Assembly (NCBI GenBank): GCA_003244255.1
Contig: QHCD01000053.1
Location: forward strand, 17,862 to 81,861
Length of the DNA: 64,000 bases
Direction of reading: 5' to 3'
Source: Pseudonocardiales bacterium
Lineage (GTDB): Bacteria > Actinomycetota > Actinomycetes > Mycobacteriales > QHCD01
Shown here: positions 1 to 8,083 of the stretch, in pieces
Position numbering within the stretch: position 1 is the stretch's first letter
Layout of the letters: each line of letters opens with the position of its first letter
Notes under the pieces: generated by a model
The model's input: only the letters and a program-made list of their open reading frames with translations
Told to the model about the DNA's origin: nothing
Databases searched by the model: none
Program-made: the position numbers and the translations under genes

Positions 1-13
1 CAAGAACGCGCAT
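1..13 (-). CDS. 5' end of a reverse-strand gene leaving the window
   Basis: On the reverse strand an ATG at 13-11 is followed by codons reading M-R-V-L before the window ends. A strong Shine-Dalgarno (AGGAGGAG, complement of 21-28) lies about 8 bases upstream. Only four codons are visible, so no function can be given. The neighbouring methyltransferase and glycosyltransferase would fit a glycan-related gene, but that is a guess. Confidence 0.45.
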
Positions 14-378
14 GGGGTGTCTCCTCCTGCGTTGCTGTGGTGTGCCGCTCGGTCGCCGGTATGCCCGCCGTGCGACCGCATGTCGCCCGCGCGACCGGCC
101 GTGGCCACCCACAGGTGCTGTACCGTATGCGGTGGCCCGAGACGTGCGCGGCGCCTACGGCGGTGTCGAAGACAGCAGCCTACCCTGACCAGCCGGCCAG
201 AGTCGGCCAGCTCGGATCACGCGACGGTCAAGGTGGCGCCCGACACACTCGCACGCGATCAACCACGATCCGCTGGAGGACGAGCGCTGAACCAGCAGAT
301 GGCACGGTGGTGACCCCCGGACCTCCGCACGGTCACCGCCGGGGCGAGCATCACTACGCACACCGGCTCGAAGTCGCG
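14..378. other. Intergenic region between divergent genes
   Basis: About 365 bases separate the outgoing reverse-strand start at 13 from the membrane protein start at 379. The forward frame stays open through it from 37, but the translation is Arg/Gly/Pro-rich and unlike a protein, so I treat it as upstream sequence. In-frame GTG codons at 307 and 310 are alternative starts. No riboswitch or clear promoter was recognised. Confidence 0.4.
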
Positions 379-1344
379 ATGGAGGGCGCGGTCGATCACG
401 CCCTGGATGTCAGCGACATCGAGGACACCGGCCGCACCAGGCTGCGCACGGGCGTGCCGCGCGTCGACGCGACGATCGAGGGGTTCAAGGCGCGGTTCCC
501 GCACCTGCTGCGCTGGCTCCGGCTGATCGGGTACGCCGCGGCCGTCGGCACGGTCGCGTTCGTGGGCTGGCGCGCGAGCCACCGCACGGATTTCAGCCAG
601 CTGTCGTGGCGCTGGATACCGGTCTCCGCTGCCACCGACCTCGTGTACTGGCTCTGCCTCGCGATCGGCTGGTCCGCGGTGTGCGGCGGCCGGCCGAGCC
701 TCGTCGGCGTGGGGCTGTGGTGCAAGACGCAGGCGCTGCGTTACATCCCCGGCGGGTTCCTGGCGCCCGCCGCCCGGGCGACCGCCGTCGCCGGTCGCAA
801 GCGCGACAAGCTGGCGGCGATCATCGGCGAGGCGGTCAATCAGCTCTGCGTCGCGGTCGCGCTTGGCGGGCTGCTGCGAGCCGCTGGCGGTAAGCCGTTC
901 TACGCCGTTCTGGTGGTGGCGCTCGCGGTGCCGTTCGTCCTGCAGCACGTGATGCGTGGCCGTACCAGCCTGACGGTTGGGCGGATCGCGGTGTCGATGT
1001 GCTGGTACGTCGTCGCGTTCTCCGCCTACGCCGGGTCGATCTATGCCGCCCAGGCCGCCGTCGGCCCGACGCCGCACGGGTTGCGGATCGCCGGTGCCGG
1101 CGTGCTCGCGTGGGCGATCGGCCTGGTGATCGTCTTCGCTCCCGGTGGGGTCGGGGCCCGGGAGGCCGCCTACGTCGGTTTCCTCTCTGGTGCCGGCCTG
1201 GCGGTCGGTCTGCCGGCGAGCGGCGCCGTCACCGCTCGGCTGGTCTCGATCGTCGTCGAGCTGCTGGTGTTGGTCGTCGTCGTCGTTCCCTGGCGACGCC
1301 GGAGCGCCGCATCGCTGCAGCCGTCGAAAGCCGGAGCCCGATAG
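379..1344 (+). CDS. Flippase-like (lysylphosphatidylglycerol synthase TM region) membrane protein
   Basis: The 321-residue protein has a short soluble N-terminus and about seven hydrophobic segments from residue 50 to the end. Two signatures of the LPG-synthase TM / UPF0104 (AglD) family are visible: a 'YIPGG' segment after a basic loop (around residues 121-125) and 'PGGVGAREA' near residue 255. Related proteins flip or transfer lipid-linked substrates, or act beside glycosyltransferases making cell-envelope glycans. The next two reverse-strand genes, a methyltransferase and a DPM1-like glycosyltransferase, fit that setting. I chose the ATG at 379 because the upstream in-frame sequence is low-complexity; GTG at 307 or 310 is possible. 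The substrate is unknown. Confidence 0.8.
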   Translation: MEGAVDHALDVSDIEDTGRTRLRTGVPRVDATIEGFKARFPHLLRWLRLIGYAAAVGTVAFVGWRASHRTDFSQLSWRWIPVSAATDLVYWLCLAIGWSAVCGGRPSLVGVGLWCKTQALRYIPGGFLAPAARATAVAGRKRDKLAAIIGEAVNQLCVAVALGGLLRAAGGKPFYAVLVVALAVPFVLQHVMRGRTSLTVGRIAVSMCWYVVAFSAYAGSIYAAQAAVGPTPHGLRIAGAGVLAWAIGLVIVFAPGGVGAREAAYVGFLSGAGLAVGLPASGAVTARLVSIVVELLVLVVVVVPWRRRSAASLQPSKAGAR

Positions 1345-1371
1345 AGCAGACCAGTAGGTCAGGCCAGTAGG

Positions 1372-2145
1372 TCAGGCAGGCTTGCGCGCGATGCACAGCA
1401 CGGACTGGCCGAACGGCGGCCGGATGAATCGCTCTGCGGCCCGGGTCAGCGGGATCGCGATCTTGTCGAAGATCCACACCAGCTGCTTGCGGGGCTGCTG
1501 CACGCCGCCCCGGTGGACGGCGAGCCACCAGCCGATGCCGCCGAGGAAGTTGATCGGTCGCAGCGTCTCGACCCTCAGCCCGGCCTGCTCGACGACGGTG
1601 CGCATCATCGCGGGCGTGTACCGGCGGTAGTGCCCGATCTTGCGGTCGAAATCGCCGTAGAGCGCCATGTACGCCGGCACCCAGTGGATCATCACCCCGC
1701 CGGGGGTAAGGGCGGCGGCGAGATCGCGAACGGCGGCGGCATCGTCCTCGATGTGCTCGATCACGTTCATCGCGACGATGGCATCGACCGGCTCGATGTC
1801 GACGGTGCCGGGCAGCGCCAGGTCAACCACCTCGACGCCGGGTTCGCCGCCGTAGGTCGCGCGCAGGGTCGACAGGCAGTCCGGTGCGGTGTCGCTGAGG
1901 ACCAGCCGCCGCAGGCCGAGTTTGACCAGCTGCTTGGAGAAGTGGCCCGCGCCGGAACCGACCTCCAGGACCGATCCGGTGCAGTACGGGGCAACGGTGT
2001 CCAGTTCCCACCGCCGGTAGGCCGTCGCCTCCGTCACGCCGACGCCGGCCTCAGCGTTGAATCCCTCCTGCTGGCCGACGTTGAAGTCGGCCTGTTCGTG
2101 GACTGGAACGTCGGAGGTGTTGCGCCGTCGAGTGTTGCGGCCCAT
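1372..2145 (-). CDS. Class I SAM-dependent methyltransferase
   Basis: The 257-residue protein has the Rossmann methyltransferase core: motif I 'LEVGSGAGHF' near residue 60, an acidic strand 'LSDTAPD' near 84, and the UbiE/UbiG-like 'MNVIEHIEDD' near 125. A 'GHYRRYTP' segment follows, typical of methyltransferases that sit beside glycosyltransferases in envelope clusters. It is translated just after the glycosyltransferase (3-base gap), so the two are probably co-transcribed. The acceptor, perhaps a sugar or lipid, cannot be read from sequence. There is no transmembrane segment, so it should be cytosolic. Confidence 0.85.
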   Translation of the reverse strand: MGRNTRRRNTSDVPVHEQADFNVGQQEGFNAEAGVGVTEATAYRRWELDTVAPYCTGSVLEVGSGAGHFSKQLVKLGLRRLVLSDTAPDCLSTLRATYGGEPGVEVVDLALPGTVDIEPVDAIVAMNVIEHIEDDAAAVRDLAAALTPGGVMIHWVPAYMALYGDFDRKIGHYRRYTPAMMRTVVEQAGLRVETLRPINFLGGIGWWLAVHRGGVQQPRKQLVWIFDKIAIPLTRAAERFIRPPFGQSVLCIARKPA

Positions 2146-2148
2146 TGC

Positions 2149-3006
2149 TTAGCTCCTGCTCGTCGAGGCGTTCCGCTCGCGGGCGCGCGCGGTGCGGCGC
2201 TCGCGCAGCCAGGTCGAGACGACGACCCGGGTGTAGCGGGCGCCGTAGAACATGTTGCCGCCCTTCTTGCTGTGCCCGGAGATACGGCGCCGCATCACGG
2301 TCGGCACCTCGGCGACCCGGTAGCCGTGGCTGATCGCGCCGATCAGCAGCTCGGACGTCTGATACTGCGGCTGCACCTGGGTGACCACGGCCGTGATCTC
2401 GGTGCGCATCACCCGCAGCCCGCTGGAGGAGTCGGTGATCTTCGAGCGGGTCAGCGTGCTGATGAGACGGCCGAAGAATGCCATGCCGACGTTGCGCACG
2501 TGGTCGGTGTTCTCGGTCGAGCCGAGCTTGCGTGAGCCGATGACGAAGTCGGCCTGATCGGCCTCGAGCAGCGCCACCATCGCCGGGAGATCGGCCGGGT
2601 TCCACTGGCCGTCGGCGTCCAGGGTGGCGATGTAGCGCGCGCTGCCTTCGCGGGCGATCCGGTAGCCCAGCCGGAGCGCGACGCCGTGGCCGCGGTTGAT
2701 CGGGAGCCTGCATACCAGCGCGCCATGGCTGGCGGCGATCTCTGCCGTGTCGTCGGCGCTGCCGTCGTCGATCACCAGCAGGCTCACGGGCACGCCGGCG
2801 ATCTTCTCGGGCACCTCGTCGACCACCTGGGCGATGTTGTCGGCCTCGTCGTACGCCGCGATCAGGACGACGAGCGGCGCGATGGTCAGGTCGGGGTGGT
2901 CGTGGTGGAAGCTGCGCAGCGCCGCGTTGACGACGGCCGGCGTGTCGGCCATCTCGTGCAGGGCGCGGACGTTTCCGTCATCGGGTCGGTGTCCGGCCCT
3001 GCTCAC
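2149..3006 (-). CDS. Family 2 glycosyltransferase (polyprenyl-phosphate sugar transferase type)
   Basis: A GT-A fold family 2 enzyme of about 285 residues. It shows the opening strand 'VVLIAAYDEADN' (near residue 46), the nucleotide-binding 'VIDDGSADDT' and the metal-binding 'LDADGQW'. The 'GSR', 'DSSSGLR' and 'RISGHSKK' segments are typical of DPM1/GtrB-like transferases moving a hexose from an NDP-sugar to a lipid phosphate or glycan. No C-terminal membrane helices are present. The open frame begins with GTG at 3006; an ATG at 2952 is the more conservative alternative. It precedes the methyltransferase by 3 bases, suggesting an operon. Confidence 0.85.
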   Translation of the reverse strand: MSRAGHRPDDGNVRALHEMADTPAVVNAALRSFHHDHPDLTIAPLVVLIAAYDEADNIAQVVDEVPEKIAGVPVSLLVIDDGSADDTAEIAASHGALVCRLPINRGHGVALRLGYRIAREGSARYIATLDADGQWNPADLPAMVALLEADQADFVIGSRKLGSTENTDHVRNVGMAFFGRLISTLTRSKITDSSSGLRVMRTEITAVVTQVQPQYQTSELLIGAISHGYRVAEVPTVMRRRISGHSKKGGNMFYGARYTRVVVSTWLRERRTARARERNASTSRS

Positions 3007-3177
3007 TGGTGCCTCACTGCTCGCCTTCGGGCTCGATTGATGGTCGCGGTACCGGCCCCAGCCGAGCGCGCCCGAGCCGACACGCTATCAGCTCGGGCCG
3101 GTGGGTCCGGTCGCCCCGAACCTGCGGAATACTCGGGTGTCACCGATGTACTGACGTCGTCACGCCGGAGGACTGCC

Positions 3178-4215
<1,038 letters not shown>

Positions 4216-4262
4216 CCGCCGCGGTGCCGCCCCCTGCCACCCCGCGCCCTGCGGGAATCCCG

Positions 4263-4320
4263 CGAGTGGTGAGGTTTGCGGGGTATCCGGCGCGAGAAAC
4301 CCCGCAAACCTCACCACTCG
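4263..4320. terminator. 22-bp perfect inverted repeat between convergent fba and hypB
   Basis: Positions 4263-4284 are the exact reverse complement of 4299-4320, with a 14-base loop. It lies 48 bases after the fba stop and 31 bases before the hypB stop, so it can act as a bidirectional terminator. No U-tract follows, which is usual for high-GC actinobacteria. The long perfect AT-containing stem could also be a dispersed palindromic repeat. Confidence 0.75.
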
Positions 4321-4350
4321 GCGAGATGGCACGCGGCGAGGGCGTAGGCG

Positions 4351-5208
4351 CTACTGAGCCGGCGCGGTCTCGCGGGCGCGCAGCTGGCGGAGCCAGTCGT
4401 ACCAGTCGGAGAGGCCGTCACCGGTGGTCGCCGACACCTGCAGCACCCGGGCGTGGTGACTCACCCTGTGGACGGCGTCCGCGAACTGGTCGAGGTCGAA
4501 ATCGACGTAGGGCAGCAGGTCGATCTTGTTCAGCAGCACCAGCGAGGCGGTATGGAACATCGTCGAGTACTTCAGCGGCTTGTCGGCGCCCTCGGTCACC
4601 GACATGATCACGATCTTCGCGGACTCGCCGAGATCAAAGAGCGCTGGGCAGACCAGGTTTCCGACGTTCTCGACGAACACCAGGCTGTCCGGCGCCGGTT
4701 CCAGCTTGCGCAGGGCGTTGTCGAGCATCTCGGCGTCAAGGTGGCAGCCCGAGCCGGTGTTGACCTGGATCACGGGGGCGCCGGTGGCCGTGATGCGGTC
4801 GGCGTCCAGGGTCGTCTCCTGGTCGCCTTCGACGACGCTCACCGCCAGCTCGGATCCGAGCTCACGCACGGTGCGCTCCAGCAGGGTGGTCTTGCCGGCC
4901 CCCGGGGAGCTCATCAGGTTCACCGCGTGAATGCCGCGGCTCGCCAGCCAGTCGCGGTTCCGCCGCGCCAGGGAGTCGTTCTTGGCGAGGATCTTCTCCT
5001 CCAGCGTGATCACCGTGCCCGGTTCGAGGCCGGCGCCGATCCCGGCCCCGGCCGGACCGTGCTCGTGCGGATGGTCGTGCTTGTGCGGATGGTCGTGGCT
5101 GTGCGGATGATCGTGCTCGTGCAGGTGGTCGTGCGGATCGACCGACGTCGCCGACGGGTCGATGACGCGGACGTTCTCCTGGTCAGAACAACCACAGGTA
5201 AGGCACAT
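4351..5208 (-). CDS. hypB: Hydrogenase nickel incorporation GTPase HypB
   Basis: HypB uses GTP hydrolysis to help load nickel into [NiFe]-hydrogenase precursors. The 285-residue protein has the N-terminal nickel site 'CLTCGC' (residues 2-7) and a His-rich stretch with many His-Asp pairs near residues 26-50, suited to metal storage. The G domain has Walker A 'SPGAGKTTL' near 100, 'EGDQETT', the metal-binding 'GSGCHLD', and 'NKIDL'. Its ATG overlaps the hypA stop by one base (TGATG), so the two are translationally coupled. No hydrogenase structural genes lie in this window. Confidence 0.97.
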   Translation of the reverse strand: MCLTCGCSDQENVRVIDPSATSVDPHDHLHEHDHPHSHDHPHKHDHPHEHGPAGAGIGAGLEPGTVITLEEKILAKNDSLARRNRDWLASRGIHAVNLMSSPGAGKTTLLERTVRELGSELAVSVVEGDQETTLDADRITATGAPVIQVNTGSGCHLDAEMLDNALRKLEPAPDSLVFVENVGNLVCPALFDLGESAKIVIMSVTEGADKPLKYSTMFHTASLVLLNKIDLLPYVDFDLDQFADAVHRVSHHARVLQVSATTGDGLSDWYDWLRQLRARETAPAQ

Positions 5209-5537
5209 CAGCAGACCTCCGCGGAGAGAATTCGTAGCTCCTGGCCACTGGTGACGGCGACGTCGGCGCTGCCGCAGGAGCAGAGCAGCACCAGATCGGA
5301 TACGCCGAAGTCACGGTCGCACGTCCGGCAGTGCGCCTCGCCGACCGGCTCGCTGATCTCCAGCATGGCCCCGGCGAGGGGAGTGTCCTCTGCGGCCAGC
5401 TCGAAGCAGAACCGCAGCGCACCGCTGACGACGCCGGACAGCTGCCCGATCTCCAGCCGGAGGGTCTTCACGTTCGCGGTTCCCGTGCGGGCGGTGACGG
5501 CGTCGATCACGCTCTCGGCGATCGACAGCTCGTGCAC
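5208..5537 (-). CDS. hypA: Hydrogenase maturation nickel metallochaperone HypA
   Basis: HypA delivers nickel together with HypB. The start is the GTG at 5537, giving the conserved 'MHELSIAESV' N-terminus whose His2 is the nickel ligand; the frame stays open further upstream, but that sequence is repeat DNA. The product is 109 residues, normal for the family. The zinc site reads 'CRTC' then 'CSCGS' (C-x-C), instead of the commoner C-P-x-C-G-S spacing. A C-x-C form probably still binds zinc, but it departs from the textbook motif. Upstream lies a palindromic repeat element shared with the purD promoter region. Confidence 0.95.
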   Translation of the reverse strand: MHELSIAESVIDAVTARTGTANVKTLRLEIGQLSGVVSGALRFCFELAAEDTPLAGAMLEISEPVGEAHCRTCDRDFGVSDLVLLCSCGSADVAVTSGQELRILSAEVC

Positions 5538-5976
5538 TCCGGTCACCTTCCTCGGCGGCGCGATCCGTTCATCCACACTAGTGGCACGACTTGTGGACTC
5601 GTCTGTTAGGTCGTCGGGTCGGGCCGGGAGCAGCGGCGGCTGCTGCAGCCGCCCGGTTGAGCCCGAAGGGATGTCCCTCGCGAGACGCTTGTCTCTGCCC
5701 CGCCTCGCGGGGCAGAGTCGGGTTCTGGCCCGTCTGGTGGGGCAGAGACAAGGCGCGCAGAGACGTCCTCCGACCCCAGCGCGCGGGCGTCGCAGGAGAT
5801 CCGGACTGCTGGTGCTGGCCGGCATCGGGAGAGGCGGCGCGCTGTGATCGCGGTGTCCGATGCCGTCCAGCAGCACTCCGAACGGGAGATTCGACTGGTG
5901 TGCGAACATGGTCAGGCTGCGGGTGCCGGGCGGCGATCGCCGTGCGCCGCGCGCGATCTAGCGGAGAGGTCAGCCC
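5538..5976. other. Intergenic region between divergent hypA and hypC
   Basis: About 440 bases separate the divergent hyp genes. It holds the palindromic repeat element at 5688-5788 and a CACTAGTG palindrome at 5575-5582 near the hypA start. Promoters for both hyp transcripts should lie here, but I could not assign -10/-35 boxes with confidence. Confidence 0.4.
5688..5788. repeat. Palindromic dispersed repeat, copy 1
   Basis: A 14-bp arm at 5688-5701 (CTTGTCTCTGCCCC) is the reverse complement of 5739-5752. A nested 9-bp hairpin (5693-5701 with 5709-5717) competes with it. The part from 5739 to 5788 recurs almost exactly at 26985-27036, near the purD start: GGGGCAGAGAC, then AGAGACGTCCTCCGACCCCA, then GCGCGGGC, with a 2-base insertion and a few changes. 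This is therefore a non-coding repeat family in this genome rather than part of a gene. Confidence 0.75.
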
Positions 5977-6219
5977 ATGTGCCTGGGAATCCCTGGGACC
6001 GTCGTCGACGTCGAGGCCGGTTGTGACACGGCGCGGGTCGACGTCGCGGGTCTCGTGCGGGACATCAATATCGCCCTGCTCGAGCCGCGGGTCGAGCCCG
6101 GCGAGCACATCCTGATCCACAGCGGCTTCGCGCTGGAACGGATGACGGCCGACGAGGCGCGCGACGCGCTCGAGGTCTTCATCGACGGCGCCGAGCCCTC
6201 GACCGGCGGCAGCTCATGA
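5977..6219 (+). CDS. hypC: Hydrogenase maturation chaperone HypC
   Basis: The 80-residue HypC/HupF-family protein begins 'MCLGIPG', whose Cys2 is the conserved ligand by which HypC holds iron with HypD and the hydrogenase large subunit. The central 'VLEVEPGEHILIHSGFA'-type strand region is typical. A purine-rich ribosome-binding sequence (GCGGAGAGG) lies upstream. Its stop overlaps the next ATG (ATGA), so the DUF6390-like protein is coupled to it. hypD, hypE and hypF are not in the window. Confidence 0.95.
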   Translation: MCLGIPGTVVDVEAGCDTARVDVAGLVRDINIALLEPRVEPGEHILIHSGFALERMTADEARDALEVFIDGAEPSTGGSS

Positions 6220-7001
6220 CCGCGCCGCAGCGGGTCACGCCCGGCCCGATCCTCTTCGTGCGGTATGCATACCCGCCGAACCGGCACGGGTACTGCGGAC
6301 CAGCCGACAACCAGAGCTTCTTCGAATACGGCGCGAGCGACGTCGTCGATCCCGGCCTGCGGACTCTCGCCAGCCAGTTCGCCGGCGCCTGGCCGTACCT
6401 CGAGCTGATCGCGGGTGCCACCGGCATCCCGGATCCGTTGGATCGACGCGTCGTCGAGGCGTACTGGGTCGGTAACGGCCTGCTCGACTCCGTCGGCGTG
6501 CAGGCGCTGGGCGACTCGATGGAGGAGCGGTTCCGCCGCCGCACCGGCCGCCAGTTCCCGGCGCTGGCGCAGAGCGTGGTCGCCGGCGGCGTCCCGCACC
6601 ACAGCTATCACGTGTTCTGCATCTACCCGTGGGTCGGCCTGCTCGGCGCCGACCGGCACGGCGAGCATGCGCTGCACGTCCTGGACCGGTGCCGGATCCG
6701 GTGGGGCAAGGTGCAGCAGGTCATCGGCGACGAGGTCGTCGTCGAGTCGCAGCCGCTGACCTGGGACGGCCGCCGGCTCTCCCTCGGCCCGGCCGGGACC
6801 GAGACCGTCGTGCGCTCGGTCGACGGCGTCGGCATGATTACCGAACTCGCCCCGGGTGACTGGGTGTCGATGCACTGGGAATGGGTGTGCGACCGGCTCG
6901 ACCGGCGTCAGCTGACGGCGCTGCGGCAGTTCACCGCGCGACACCTCTCGCTGGTCAACGACCGGCTGGATCAGCCGGGCGCGACGATCGCGCTCGGCTG
7001 A
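6216..7001 (+). CDS. Conserved protein coupled to hypC (DUF6390-like)
   Basis: This 261-residue soluble protein has no classical enzyme motif that I can name. It starts 'MTAPQRVTPGPILFVRYAYPPN', has several conserved-looking aromatic/His segments ('HHSYHVFCIYPWVG', 'DWVSMHWEWVCDRL'), and ends with a helical tail. I recall a DUF6390 family found beside hypC in actinobacteria and think this belongs to it; that is from memory. ATGA coupling to hypC implies a role in hydrogenase maturation or assembly. The 3' end overlaps the convergent ABC ATPase gene by 31 bases. Confidence 0.7.
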   Translation: MTAPQRVTPGPILFVRYAYPPNRHGYCGPADNQSFFEYGASDVVDPGLRTLASQFAGAWPYLELIAGATGIPDPLDRRVVEAYWVGNGLLDSVGVQALGDSMEERFRRRTGRQFPALAQSVVAGGVPHHSYHVFCIYPWVGLLGADRHGEHALHVLDRCRIRWGKVQQVIGDEVVVESQPLTWDGRRLSLGPAGTETVVRSVDGVGMITELAPGDWVSMHWEWVCDRLDRRQLTALRQFTARHLSLVNDRLDQPGATIALG

Positions 7002-8083
7002 CCTGCGCCGGCGGTGCCGGTCGGGACGGCCCACCCGCGGGCAAGGCCCCATTCGATCTGCTCGCCGATCGCGTGCCGCTGCTGCCCTGACCGGCGGAGT
7101 GTGACGGTCCCGAATCGACCCTCGACGACGTAGTCGGTGTGCGCGCCGTGGAACCACGCCTCGGTCACCGTGCCACGAAACGGTCCCCGCTCGATCGTCC
7201 ACTCCGGGCGGACGACGACGTGCGCCGCACCGGTGATCCCCGGCCCGCCGGGGACGGCCACGAGCTCGCCGCCGATTCGCAGCACCAGCTCGGCACCGTC
7301 GCCGGTTCCGGCCGACTCGAGGCGAGCGTCGAGGACCGACGCCGCGCCGGTCAACCGGGCCACGGCGATGCTCGCCGGGTGCCCATAGACCCCAGCCGGA
7401 GGCGCGAGCTGCGCAAGGTGTCCGCCGACGAGCACGGCGACGCGGTCGGCAAGCGCCAGCGCCTCGCCCGCGTCGTGCGTGGCGTACAGGGCCGCGGCGC
7501 CCGCTGCCCGCTGGCGGCGGCGTACCTCGGCCTGGAACGCGAGCCGCTGCTGCGGATCGAGGTGCGCCGTCGGCTCGTCGAAGAGGTAGACGGCGGCGTC
7601 GCGGGCGAGCGCCCGGGCCAGGCCCACCCGCTGTTGTTCACCGCCGGACAATTCGGCCGGGCGCCGATGCGCCAGATGTCCGACGCCCAGCTGGTCGAGC
7701 AGGGCCGCGGCCCGTGCACGCGCCGCTGGTCGGGCTTGACCGGCTCGGCGCATCGGGTAGGCGACTGTGTCCAGCGCGCAGAGGTGCGGCCAGAGCGCGT
7801 ACTGCTGGAACACCATGCCCACGGCGCGATGCTCGGGCGGCACGTCGCGCCCCGGGCCGGCGACCTGGCGGCCGGACAGCCAGATCTCGCCAGCGGCCAG
7901 CGGCACCAGCCCGGCAACCGCGGCGAGCAGGGTGGACTTTCCGGCGCCGGACTCGCCGAGCACGGCCACCAGCTCGCCCGGAGCGATCGCCAGGTCGACG
8001 TCGTCGACCGCCGGCCGGCCGGCGTATTCGACACGCAGCCGGGCGCACCGCAACGCCGGTGTGCGGGCGTCGTCAGCGGGCAC
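6971..8083 (-). CDS. ABC transporter ATP-binding protein, iron/polyamine type
   Basis: The 370-residue ATPase has Walker A 'GESGAGKSTL', the ABC signature 'LSGGEQQRVGLARAL', Walker B 'VYLFDEP' and the switch His in 'YATHDAGEAL'. A C-terminal TOBE-like domain of about 100 residues follows, as in FbpC/PotA ATPases. The start is GTG at 8083, which overlaps the permease gene by 11 bases; the open frame continues upstream but there it only shadows the permease. With the binding protein and permease it makes a complete importer. Fe(III) is the likely substrate by family, but thiamine-, phosphonate- and sulfate-type systems look similar. Confidence 0.9.
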   Translation of the reverse strand: MPADDARTPALRCARLRVEYAGRPAVDDVDLAIAPGELVAVLGESGAGKSTLLAAVAGLVPLAAGEIWLSGRQVAGPGRDVPPEHRAVGMVFQQYALWPHLCALDTVAYPMRRAGQARPAARARAAALLDQLGVGHLAHRRPAELSGGEQQRVGLARALARDAAVYLFDEPTAHLDPQQRLAFQAEVRRRQRAAGAAALYATHDAGEALALADRVAVLVGGHLAQLAPPAGVYGHPASIAVARLTGAASVLDARLESAGTGDGAELVLRIGGELVAVPGGPGITGAAHVVVRPEWTIERGPFRGTVTEAWFHGAHTDYVVEGRFGTVTLRRSGQQRHAIGEQIEWGLARGWAVPTGTAGAGQPSAIVAPG

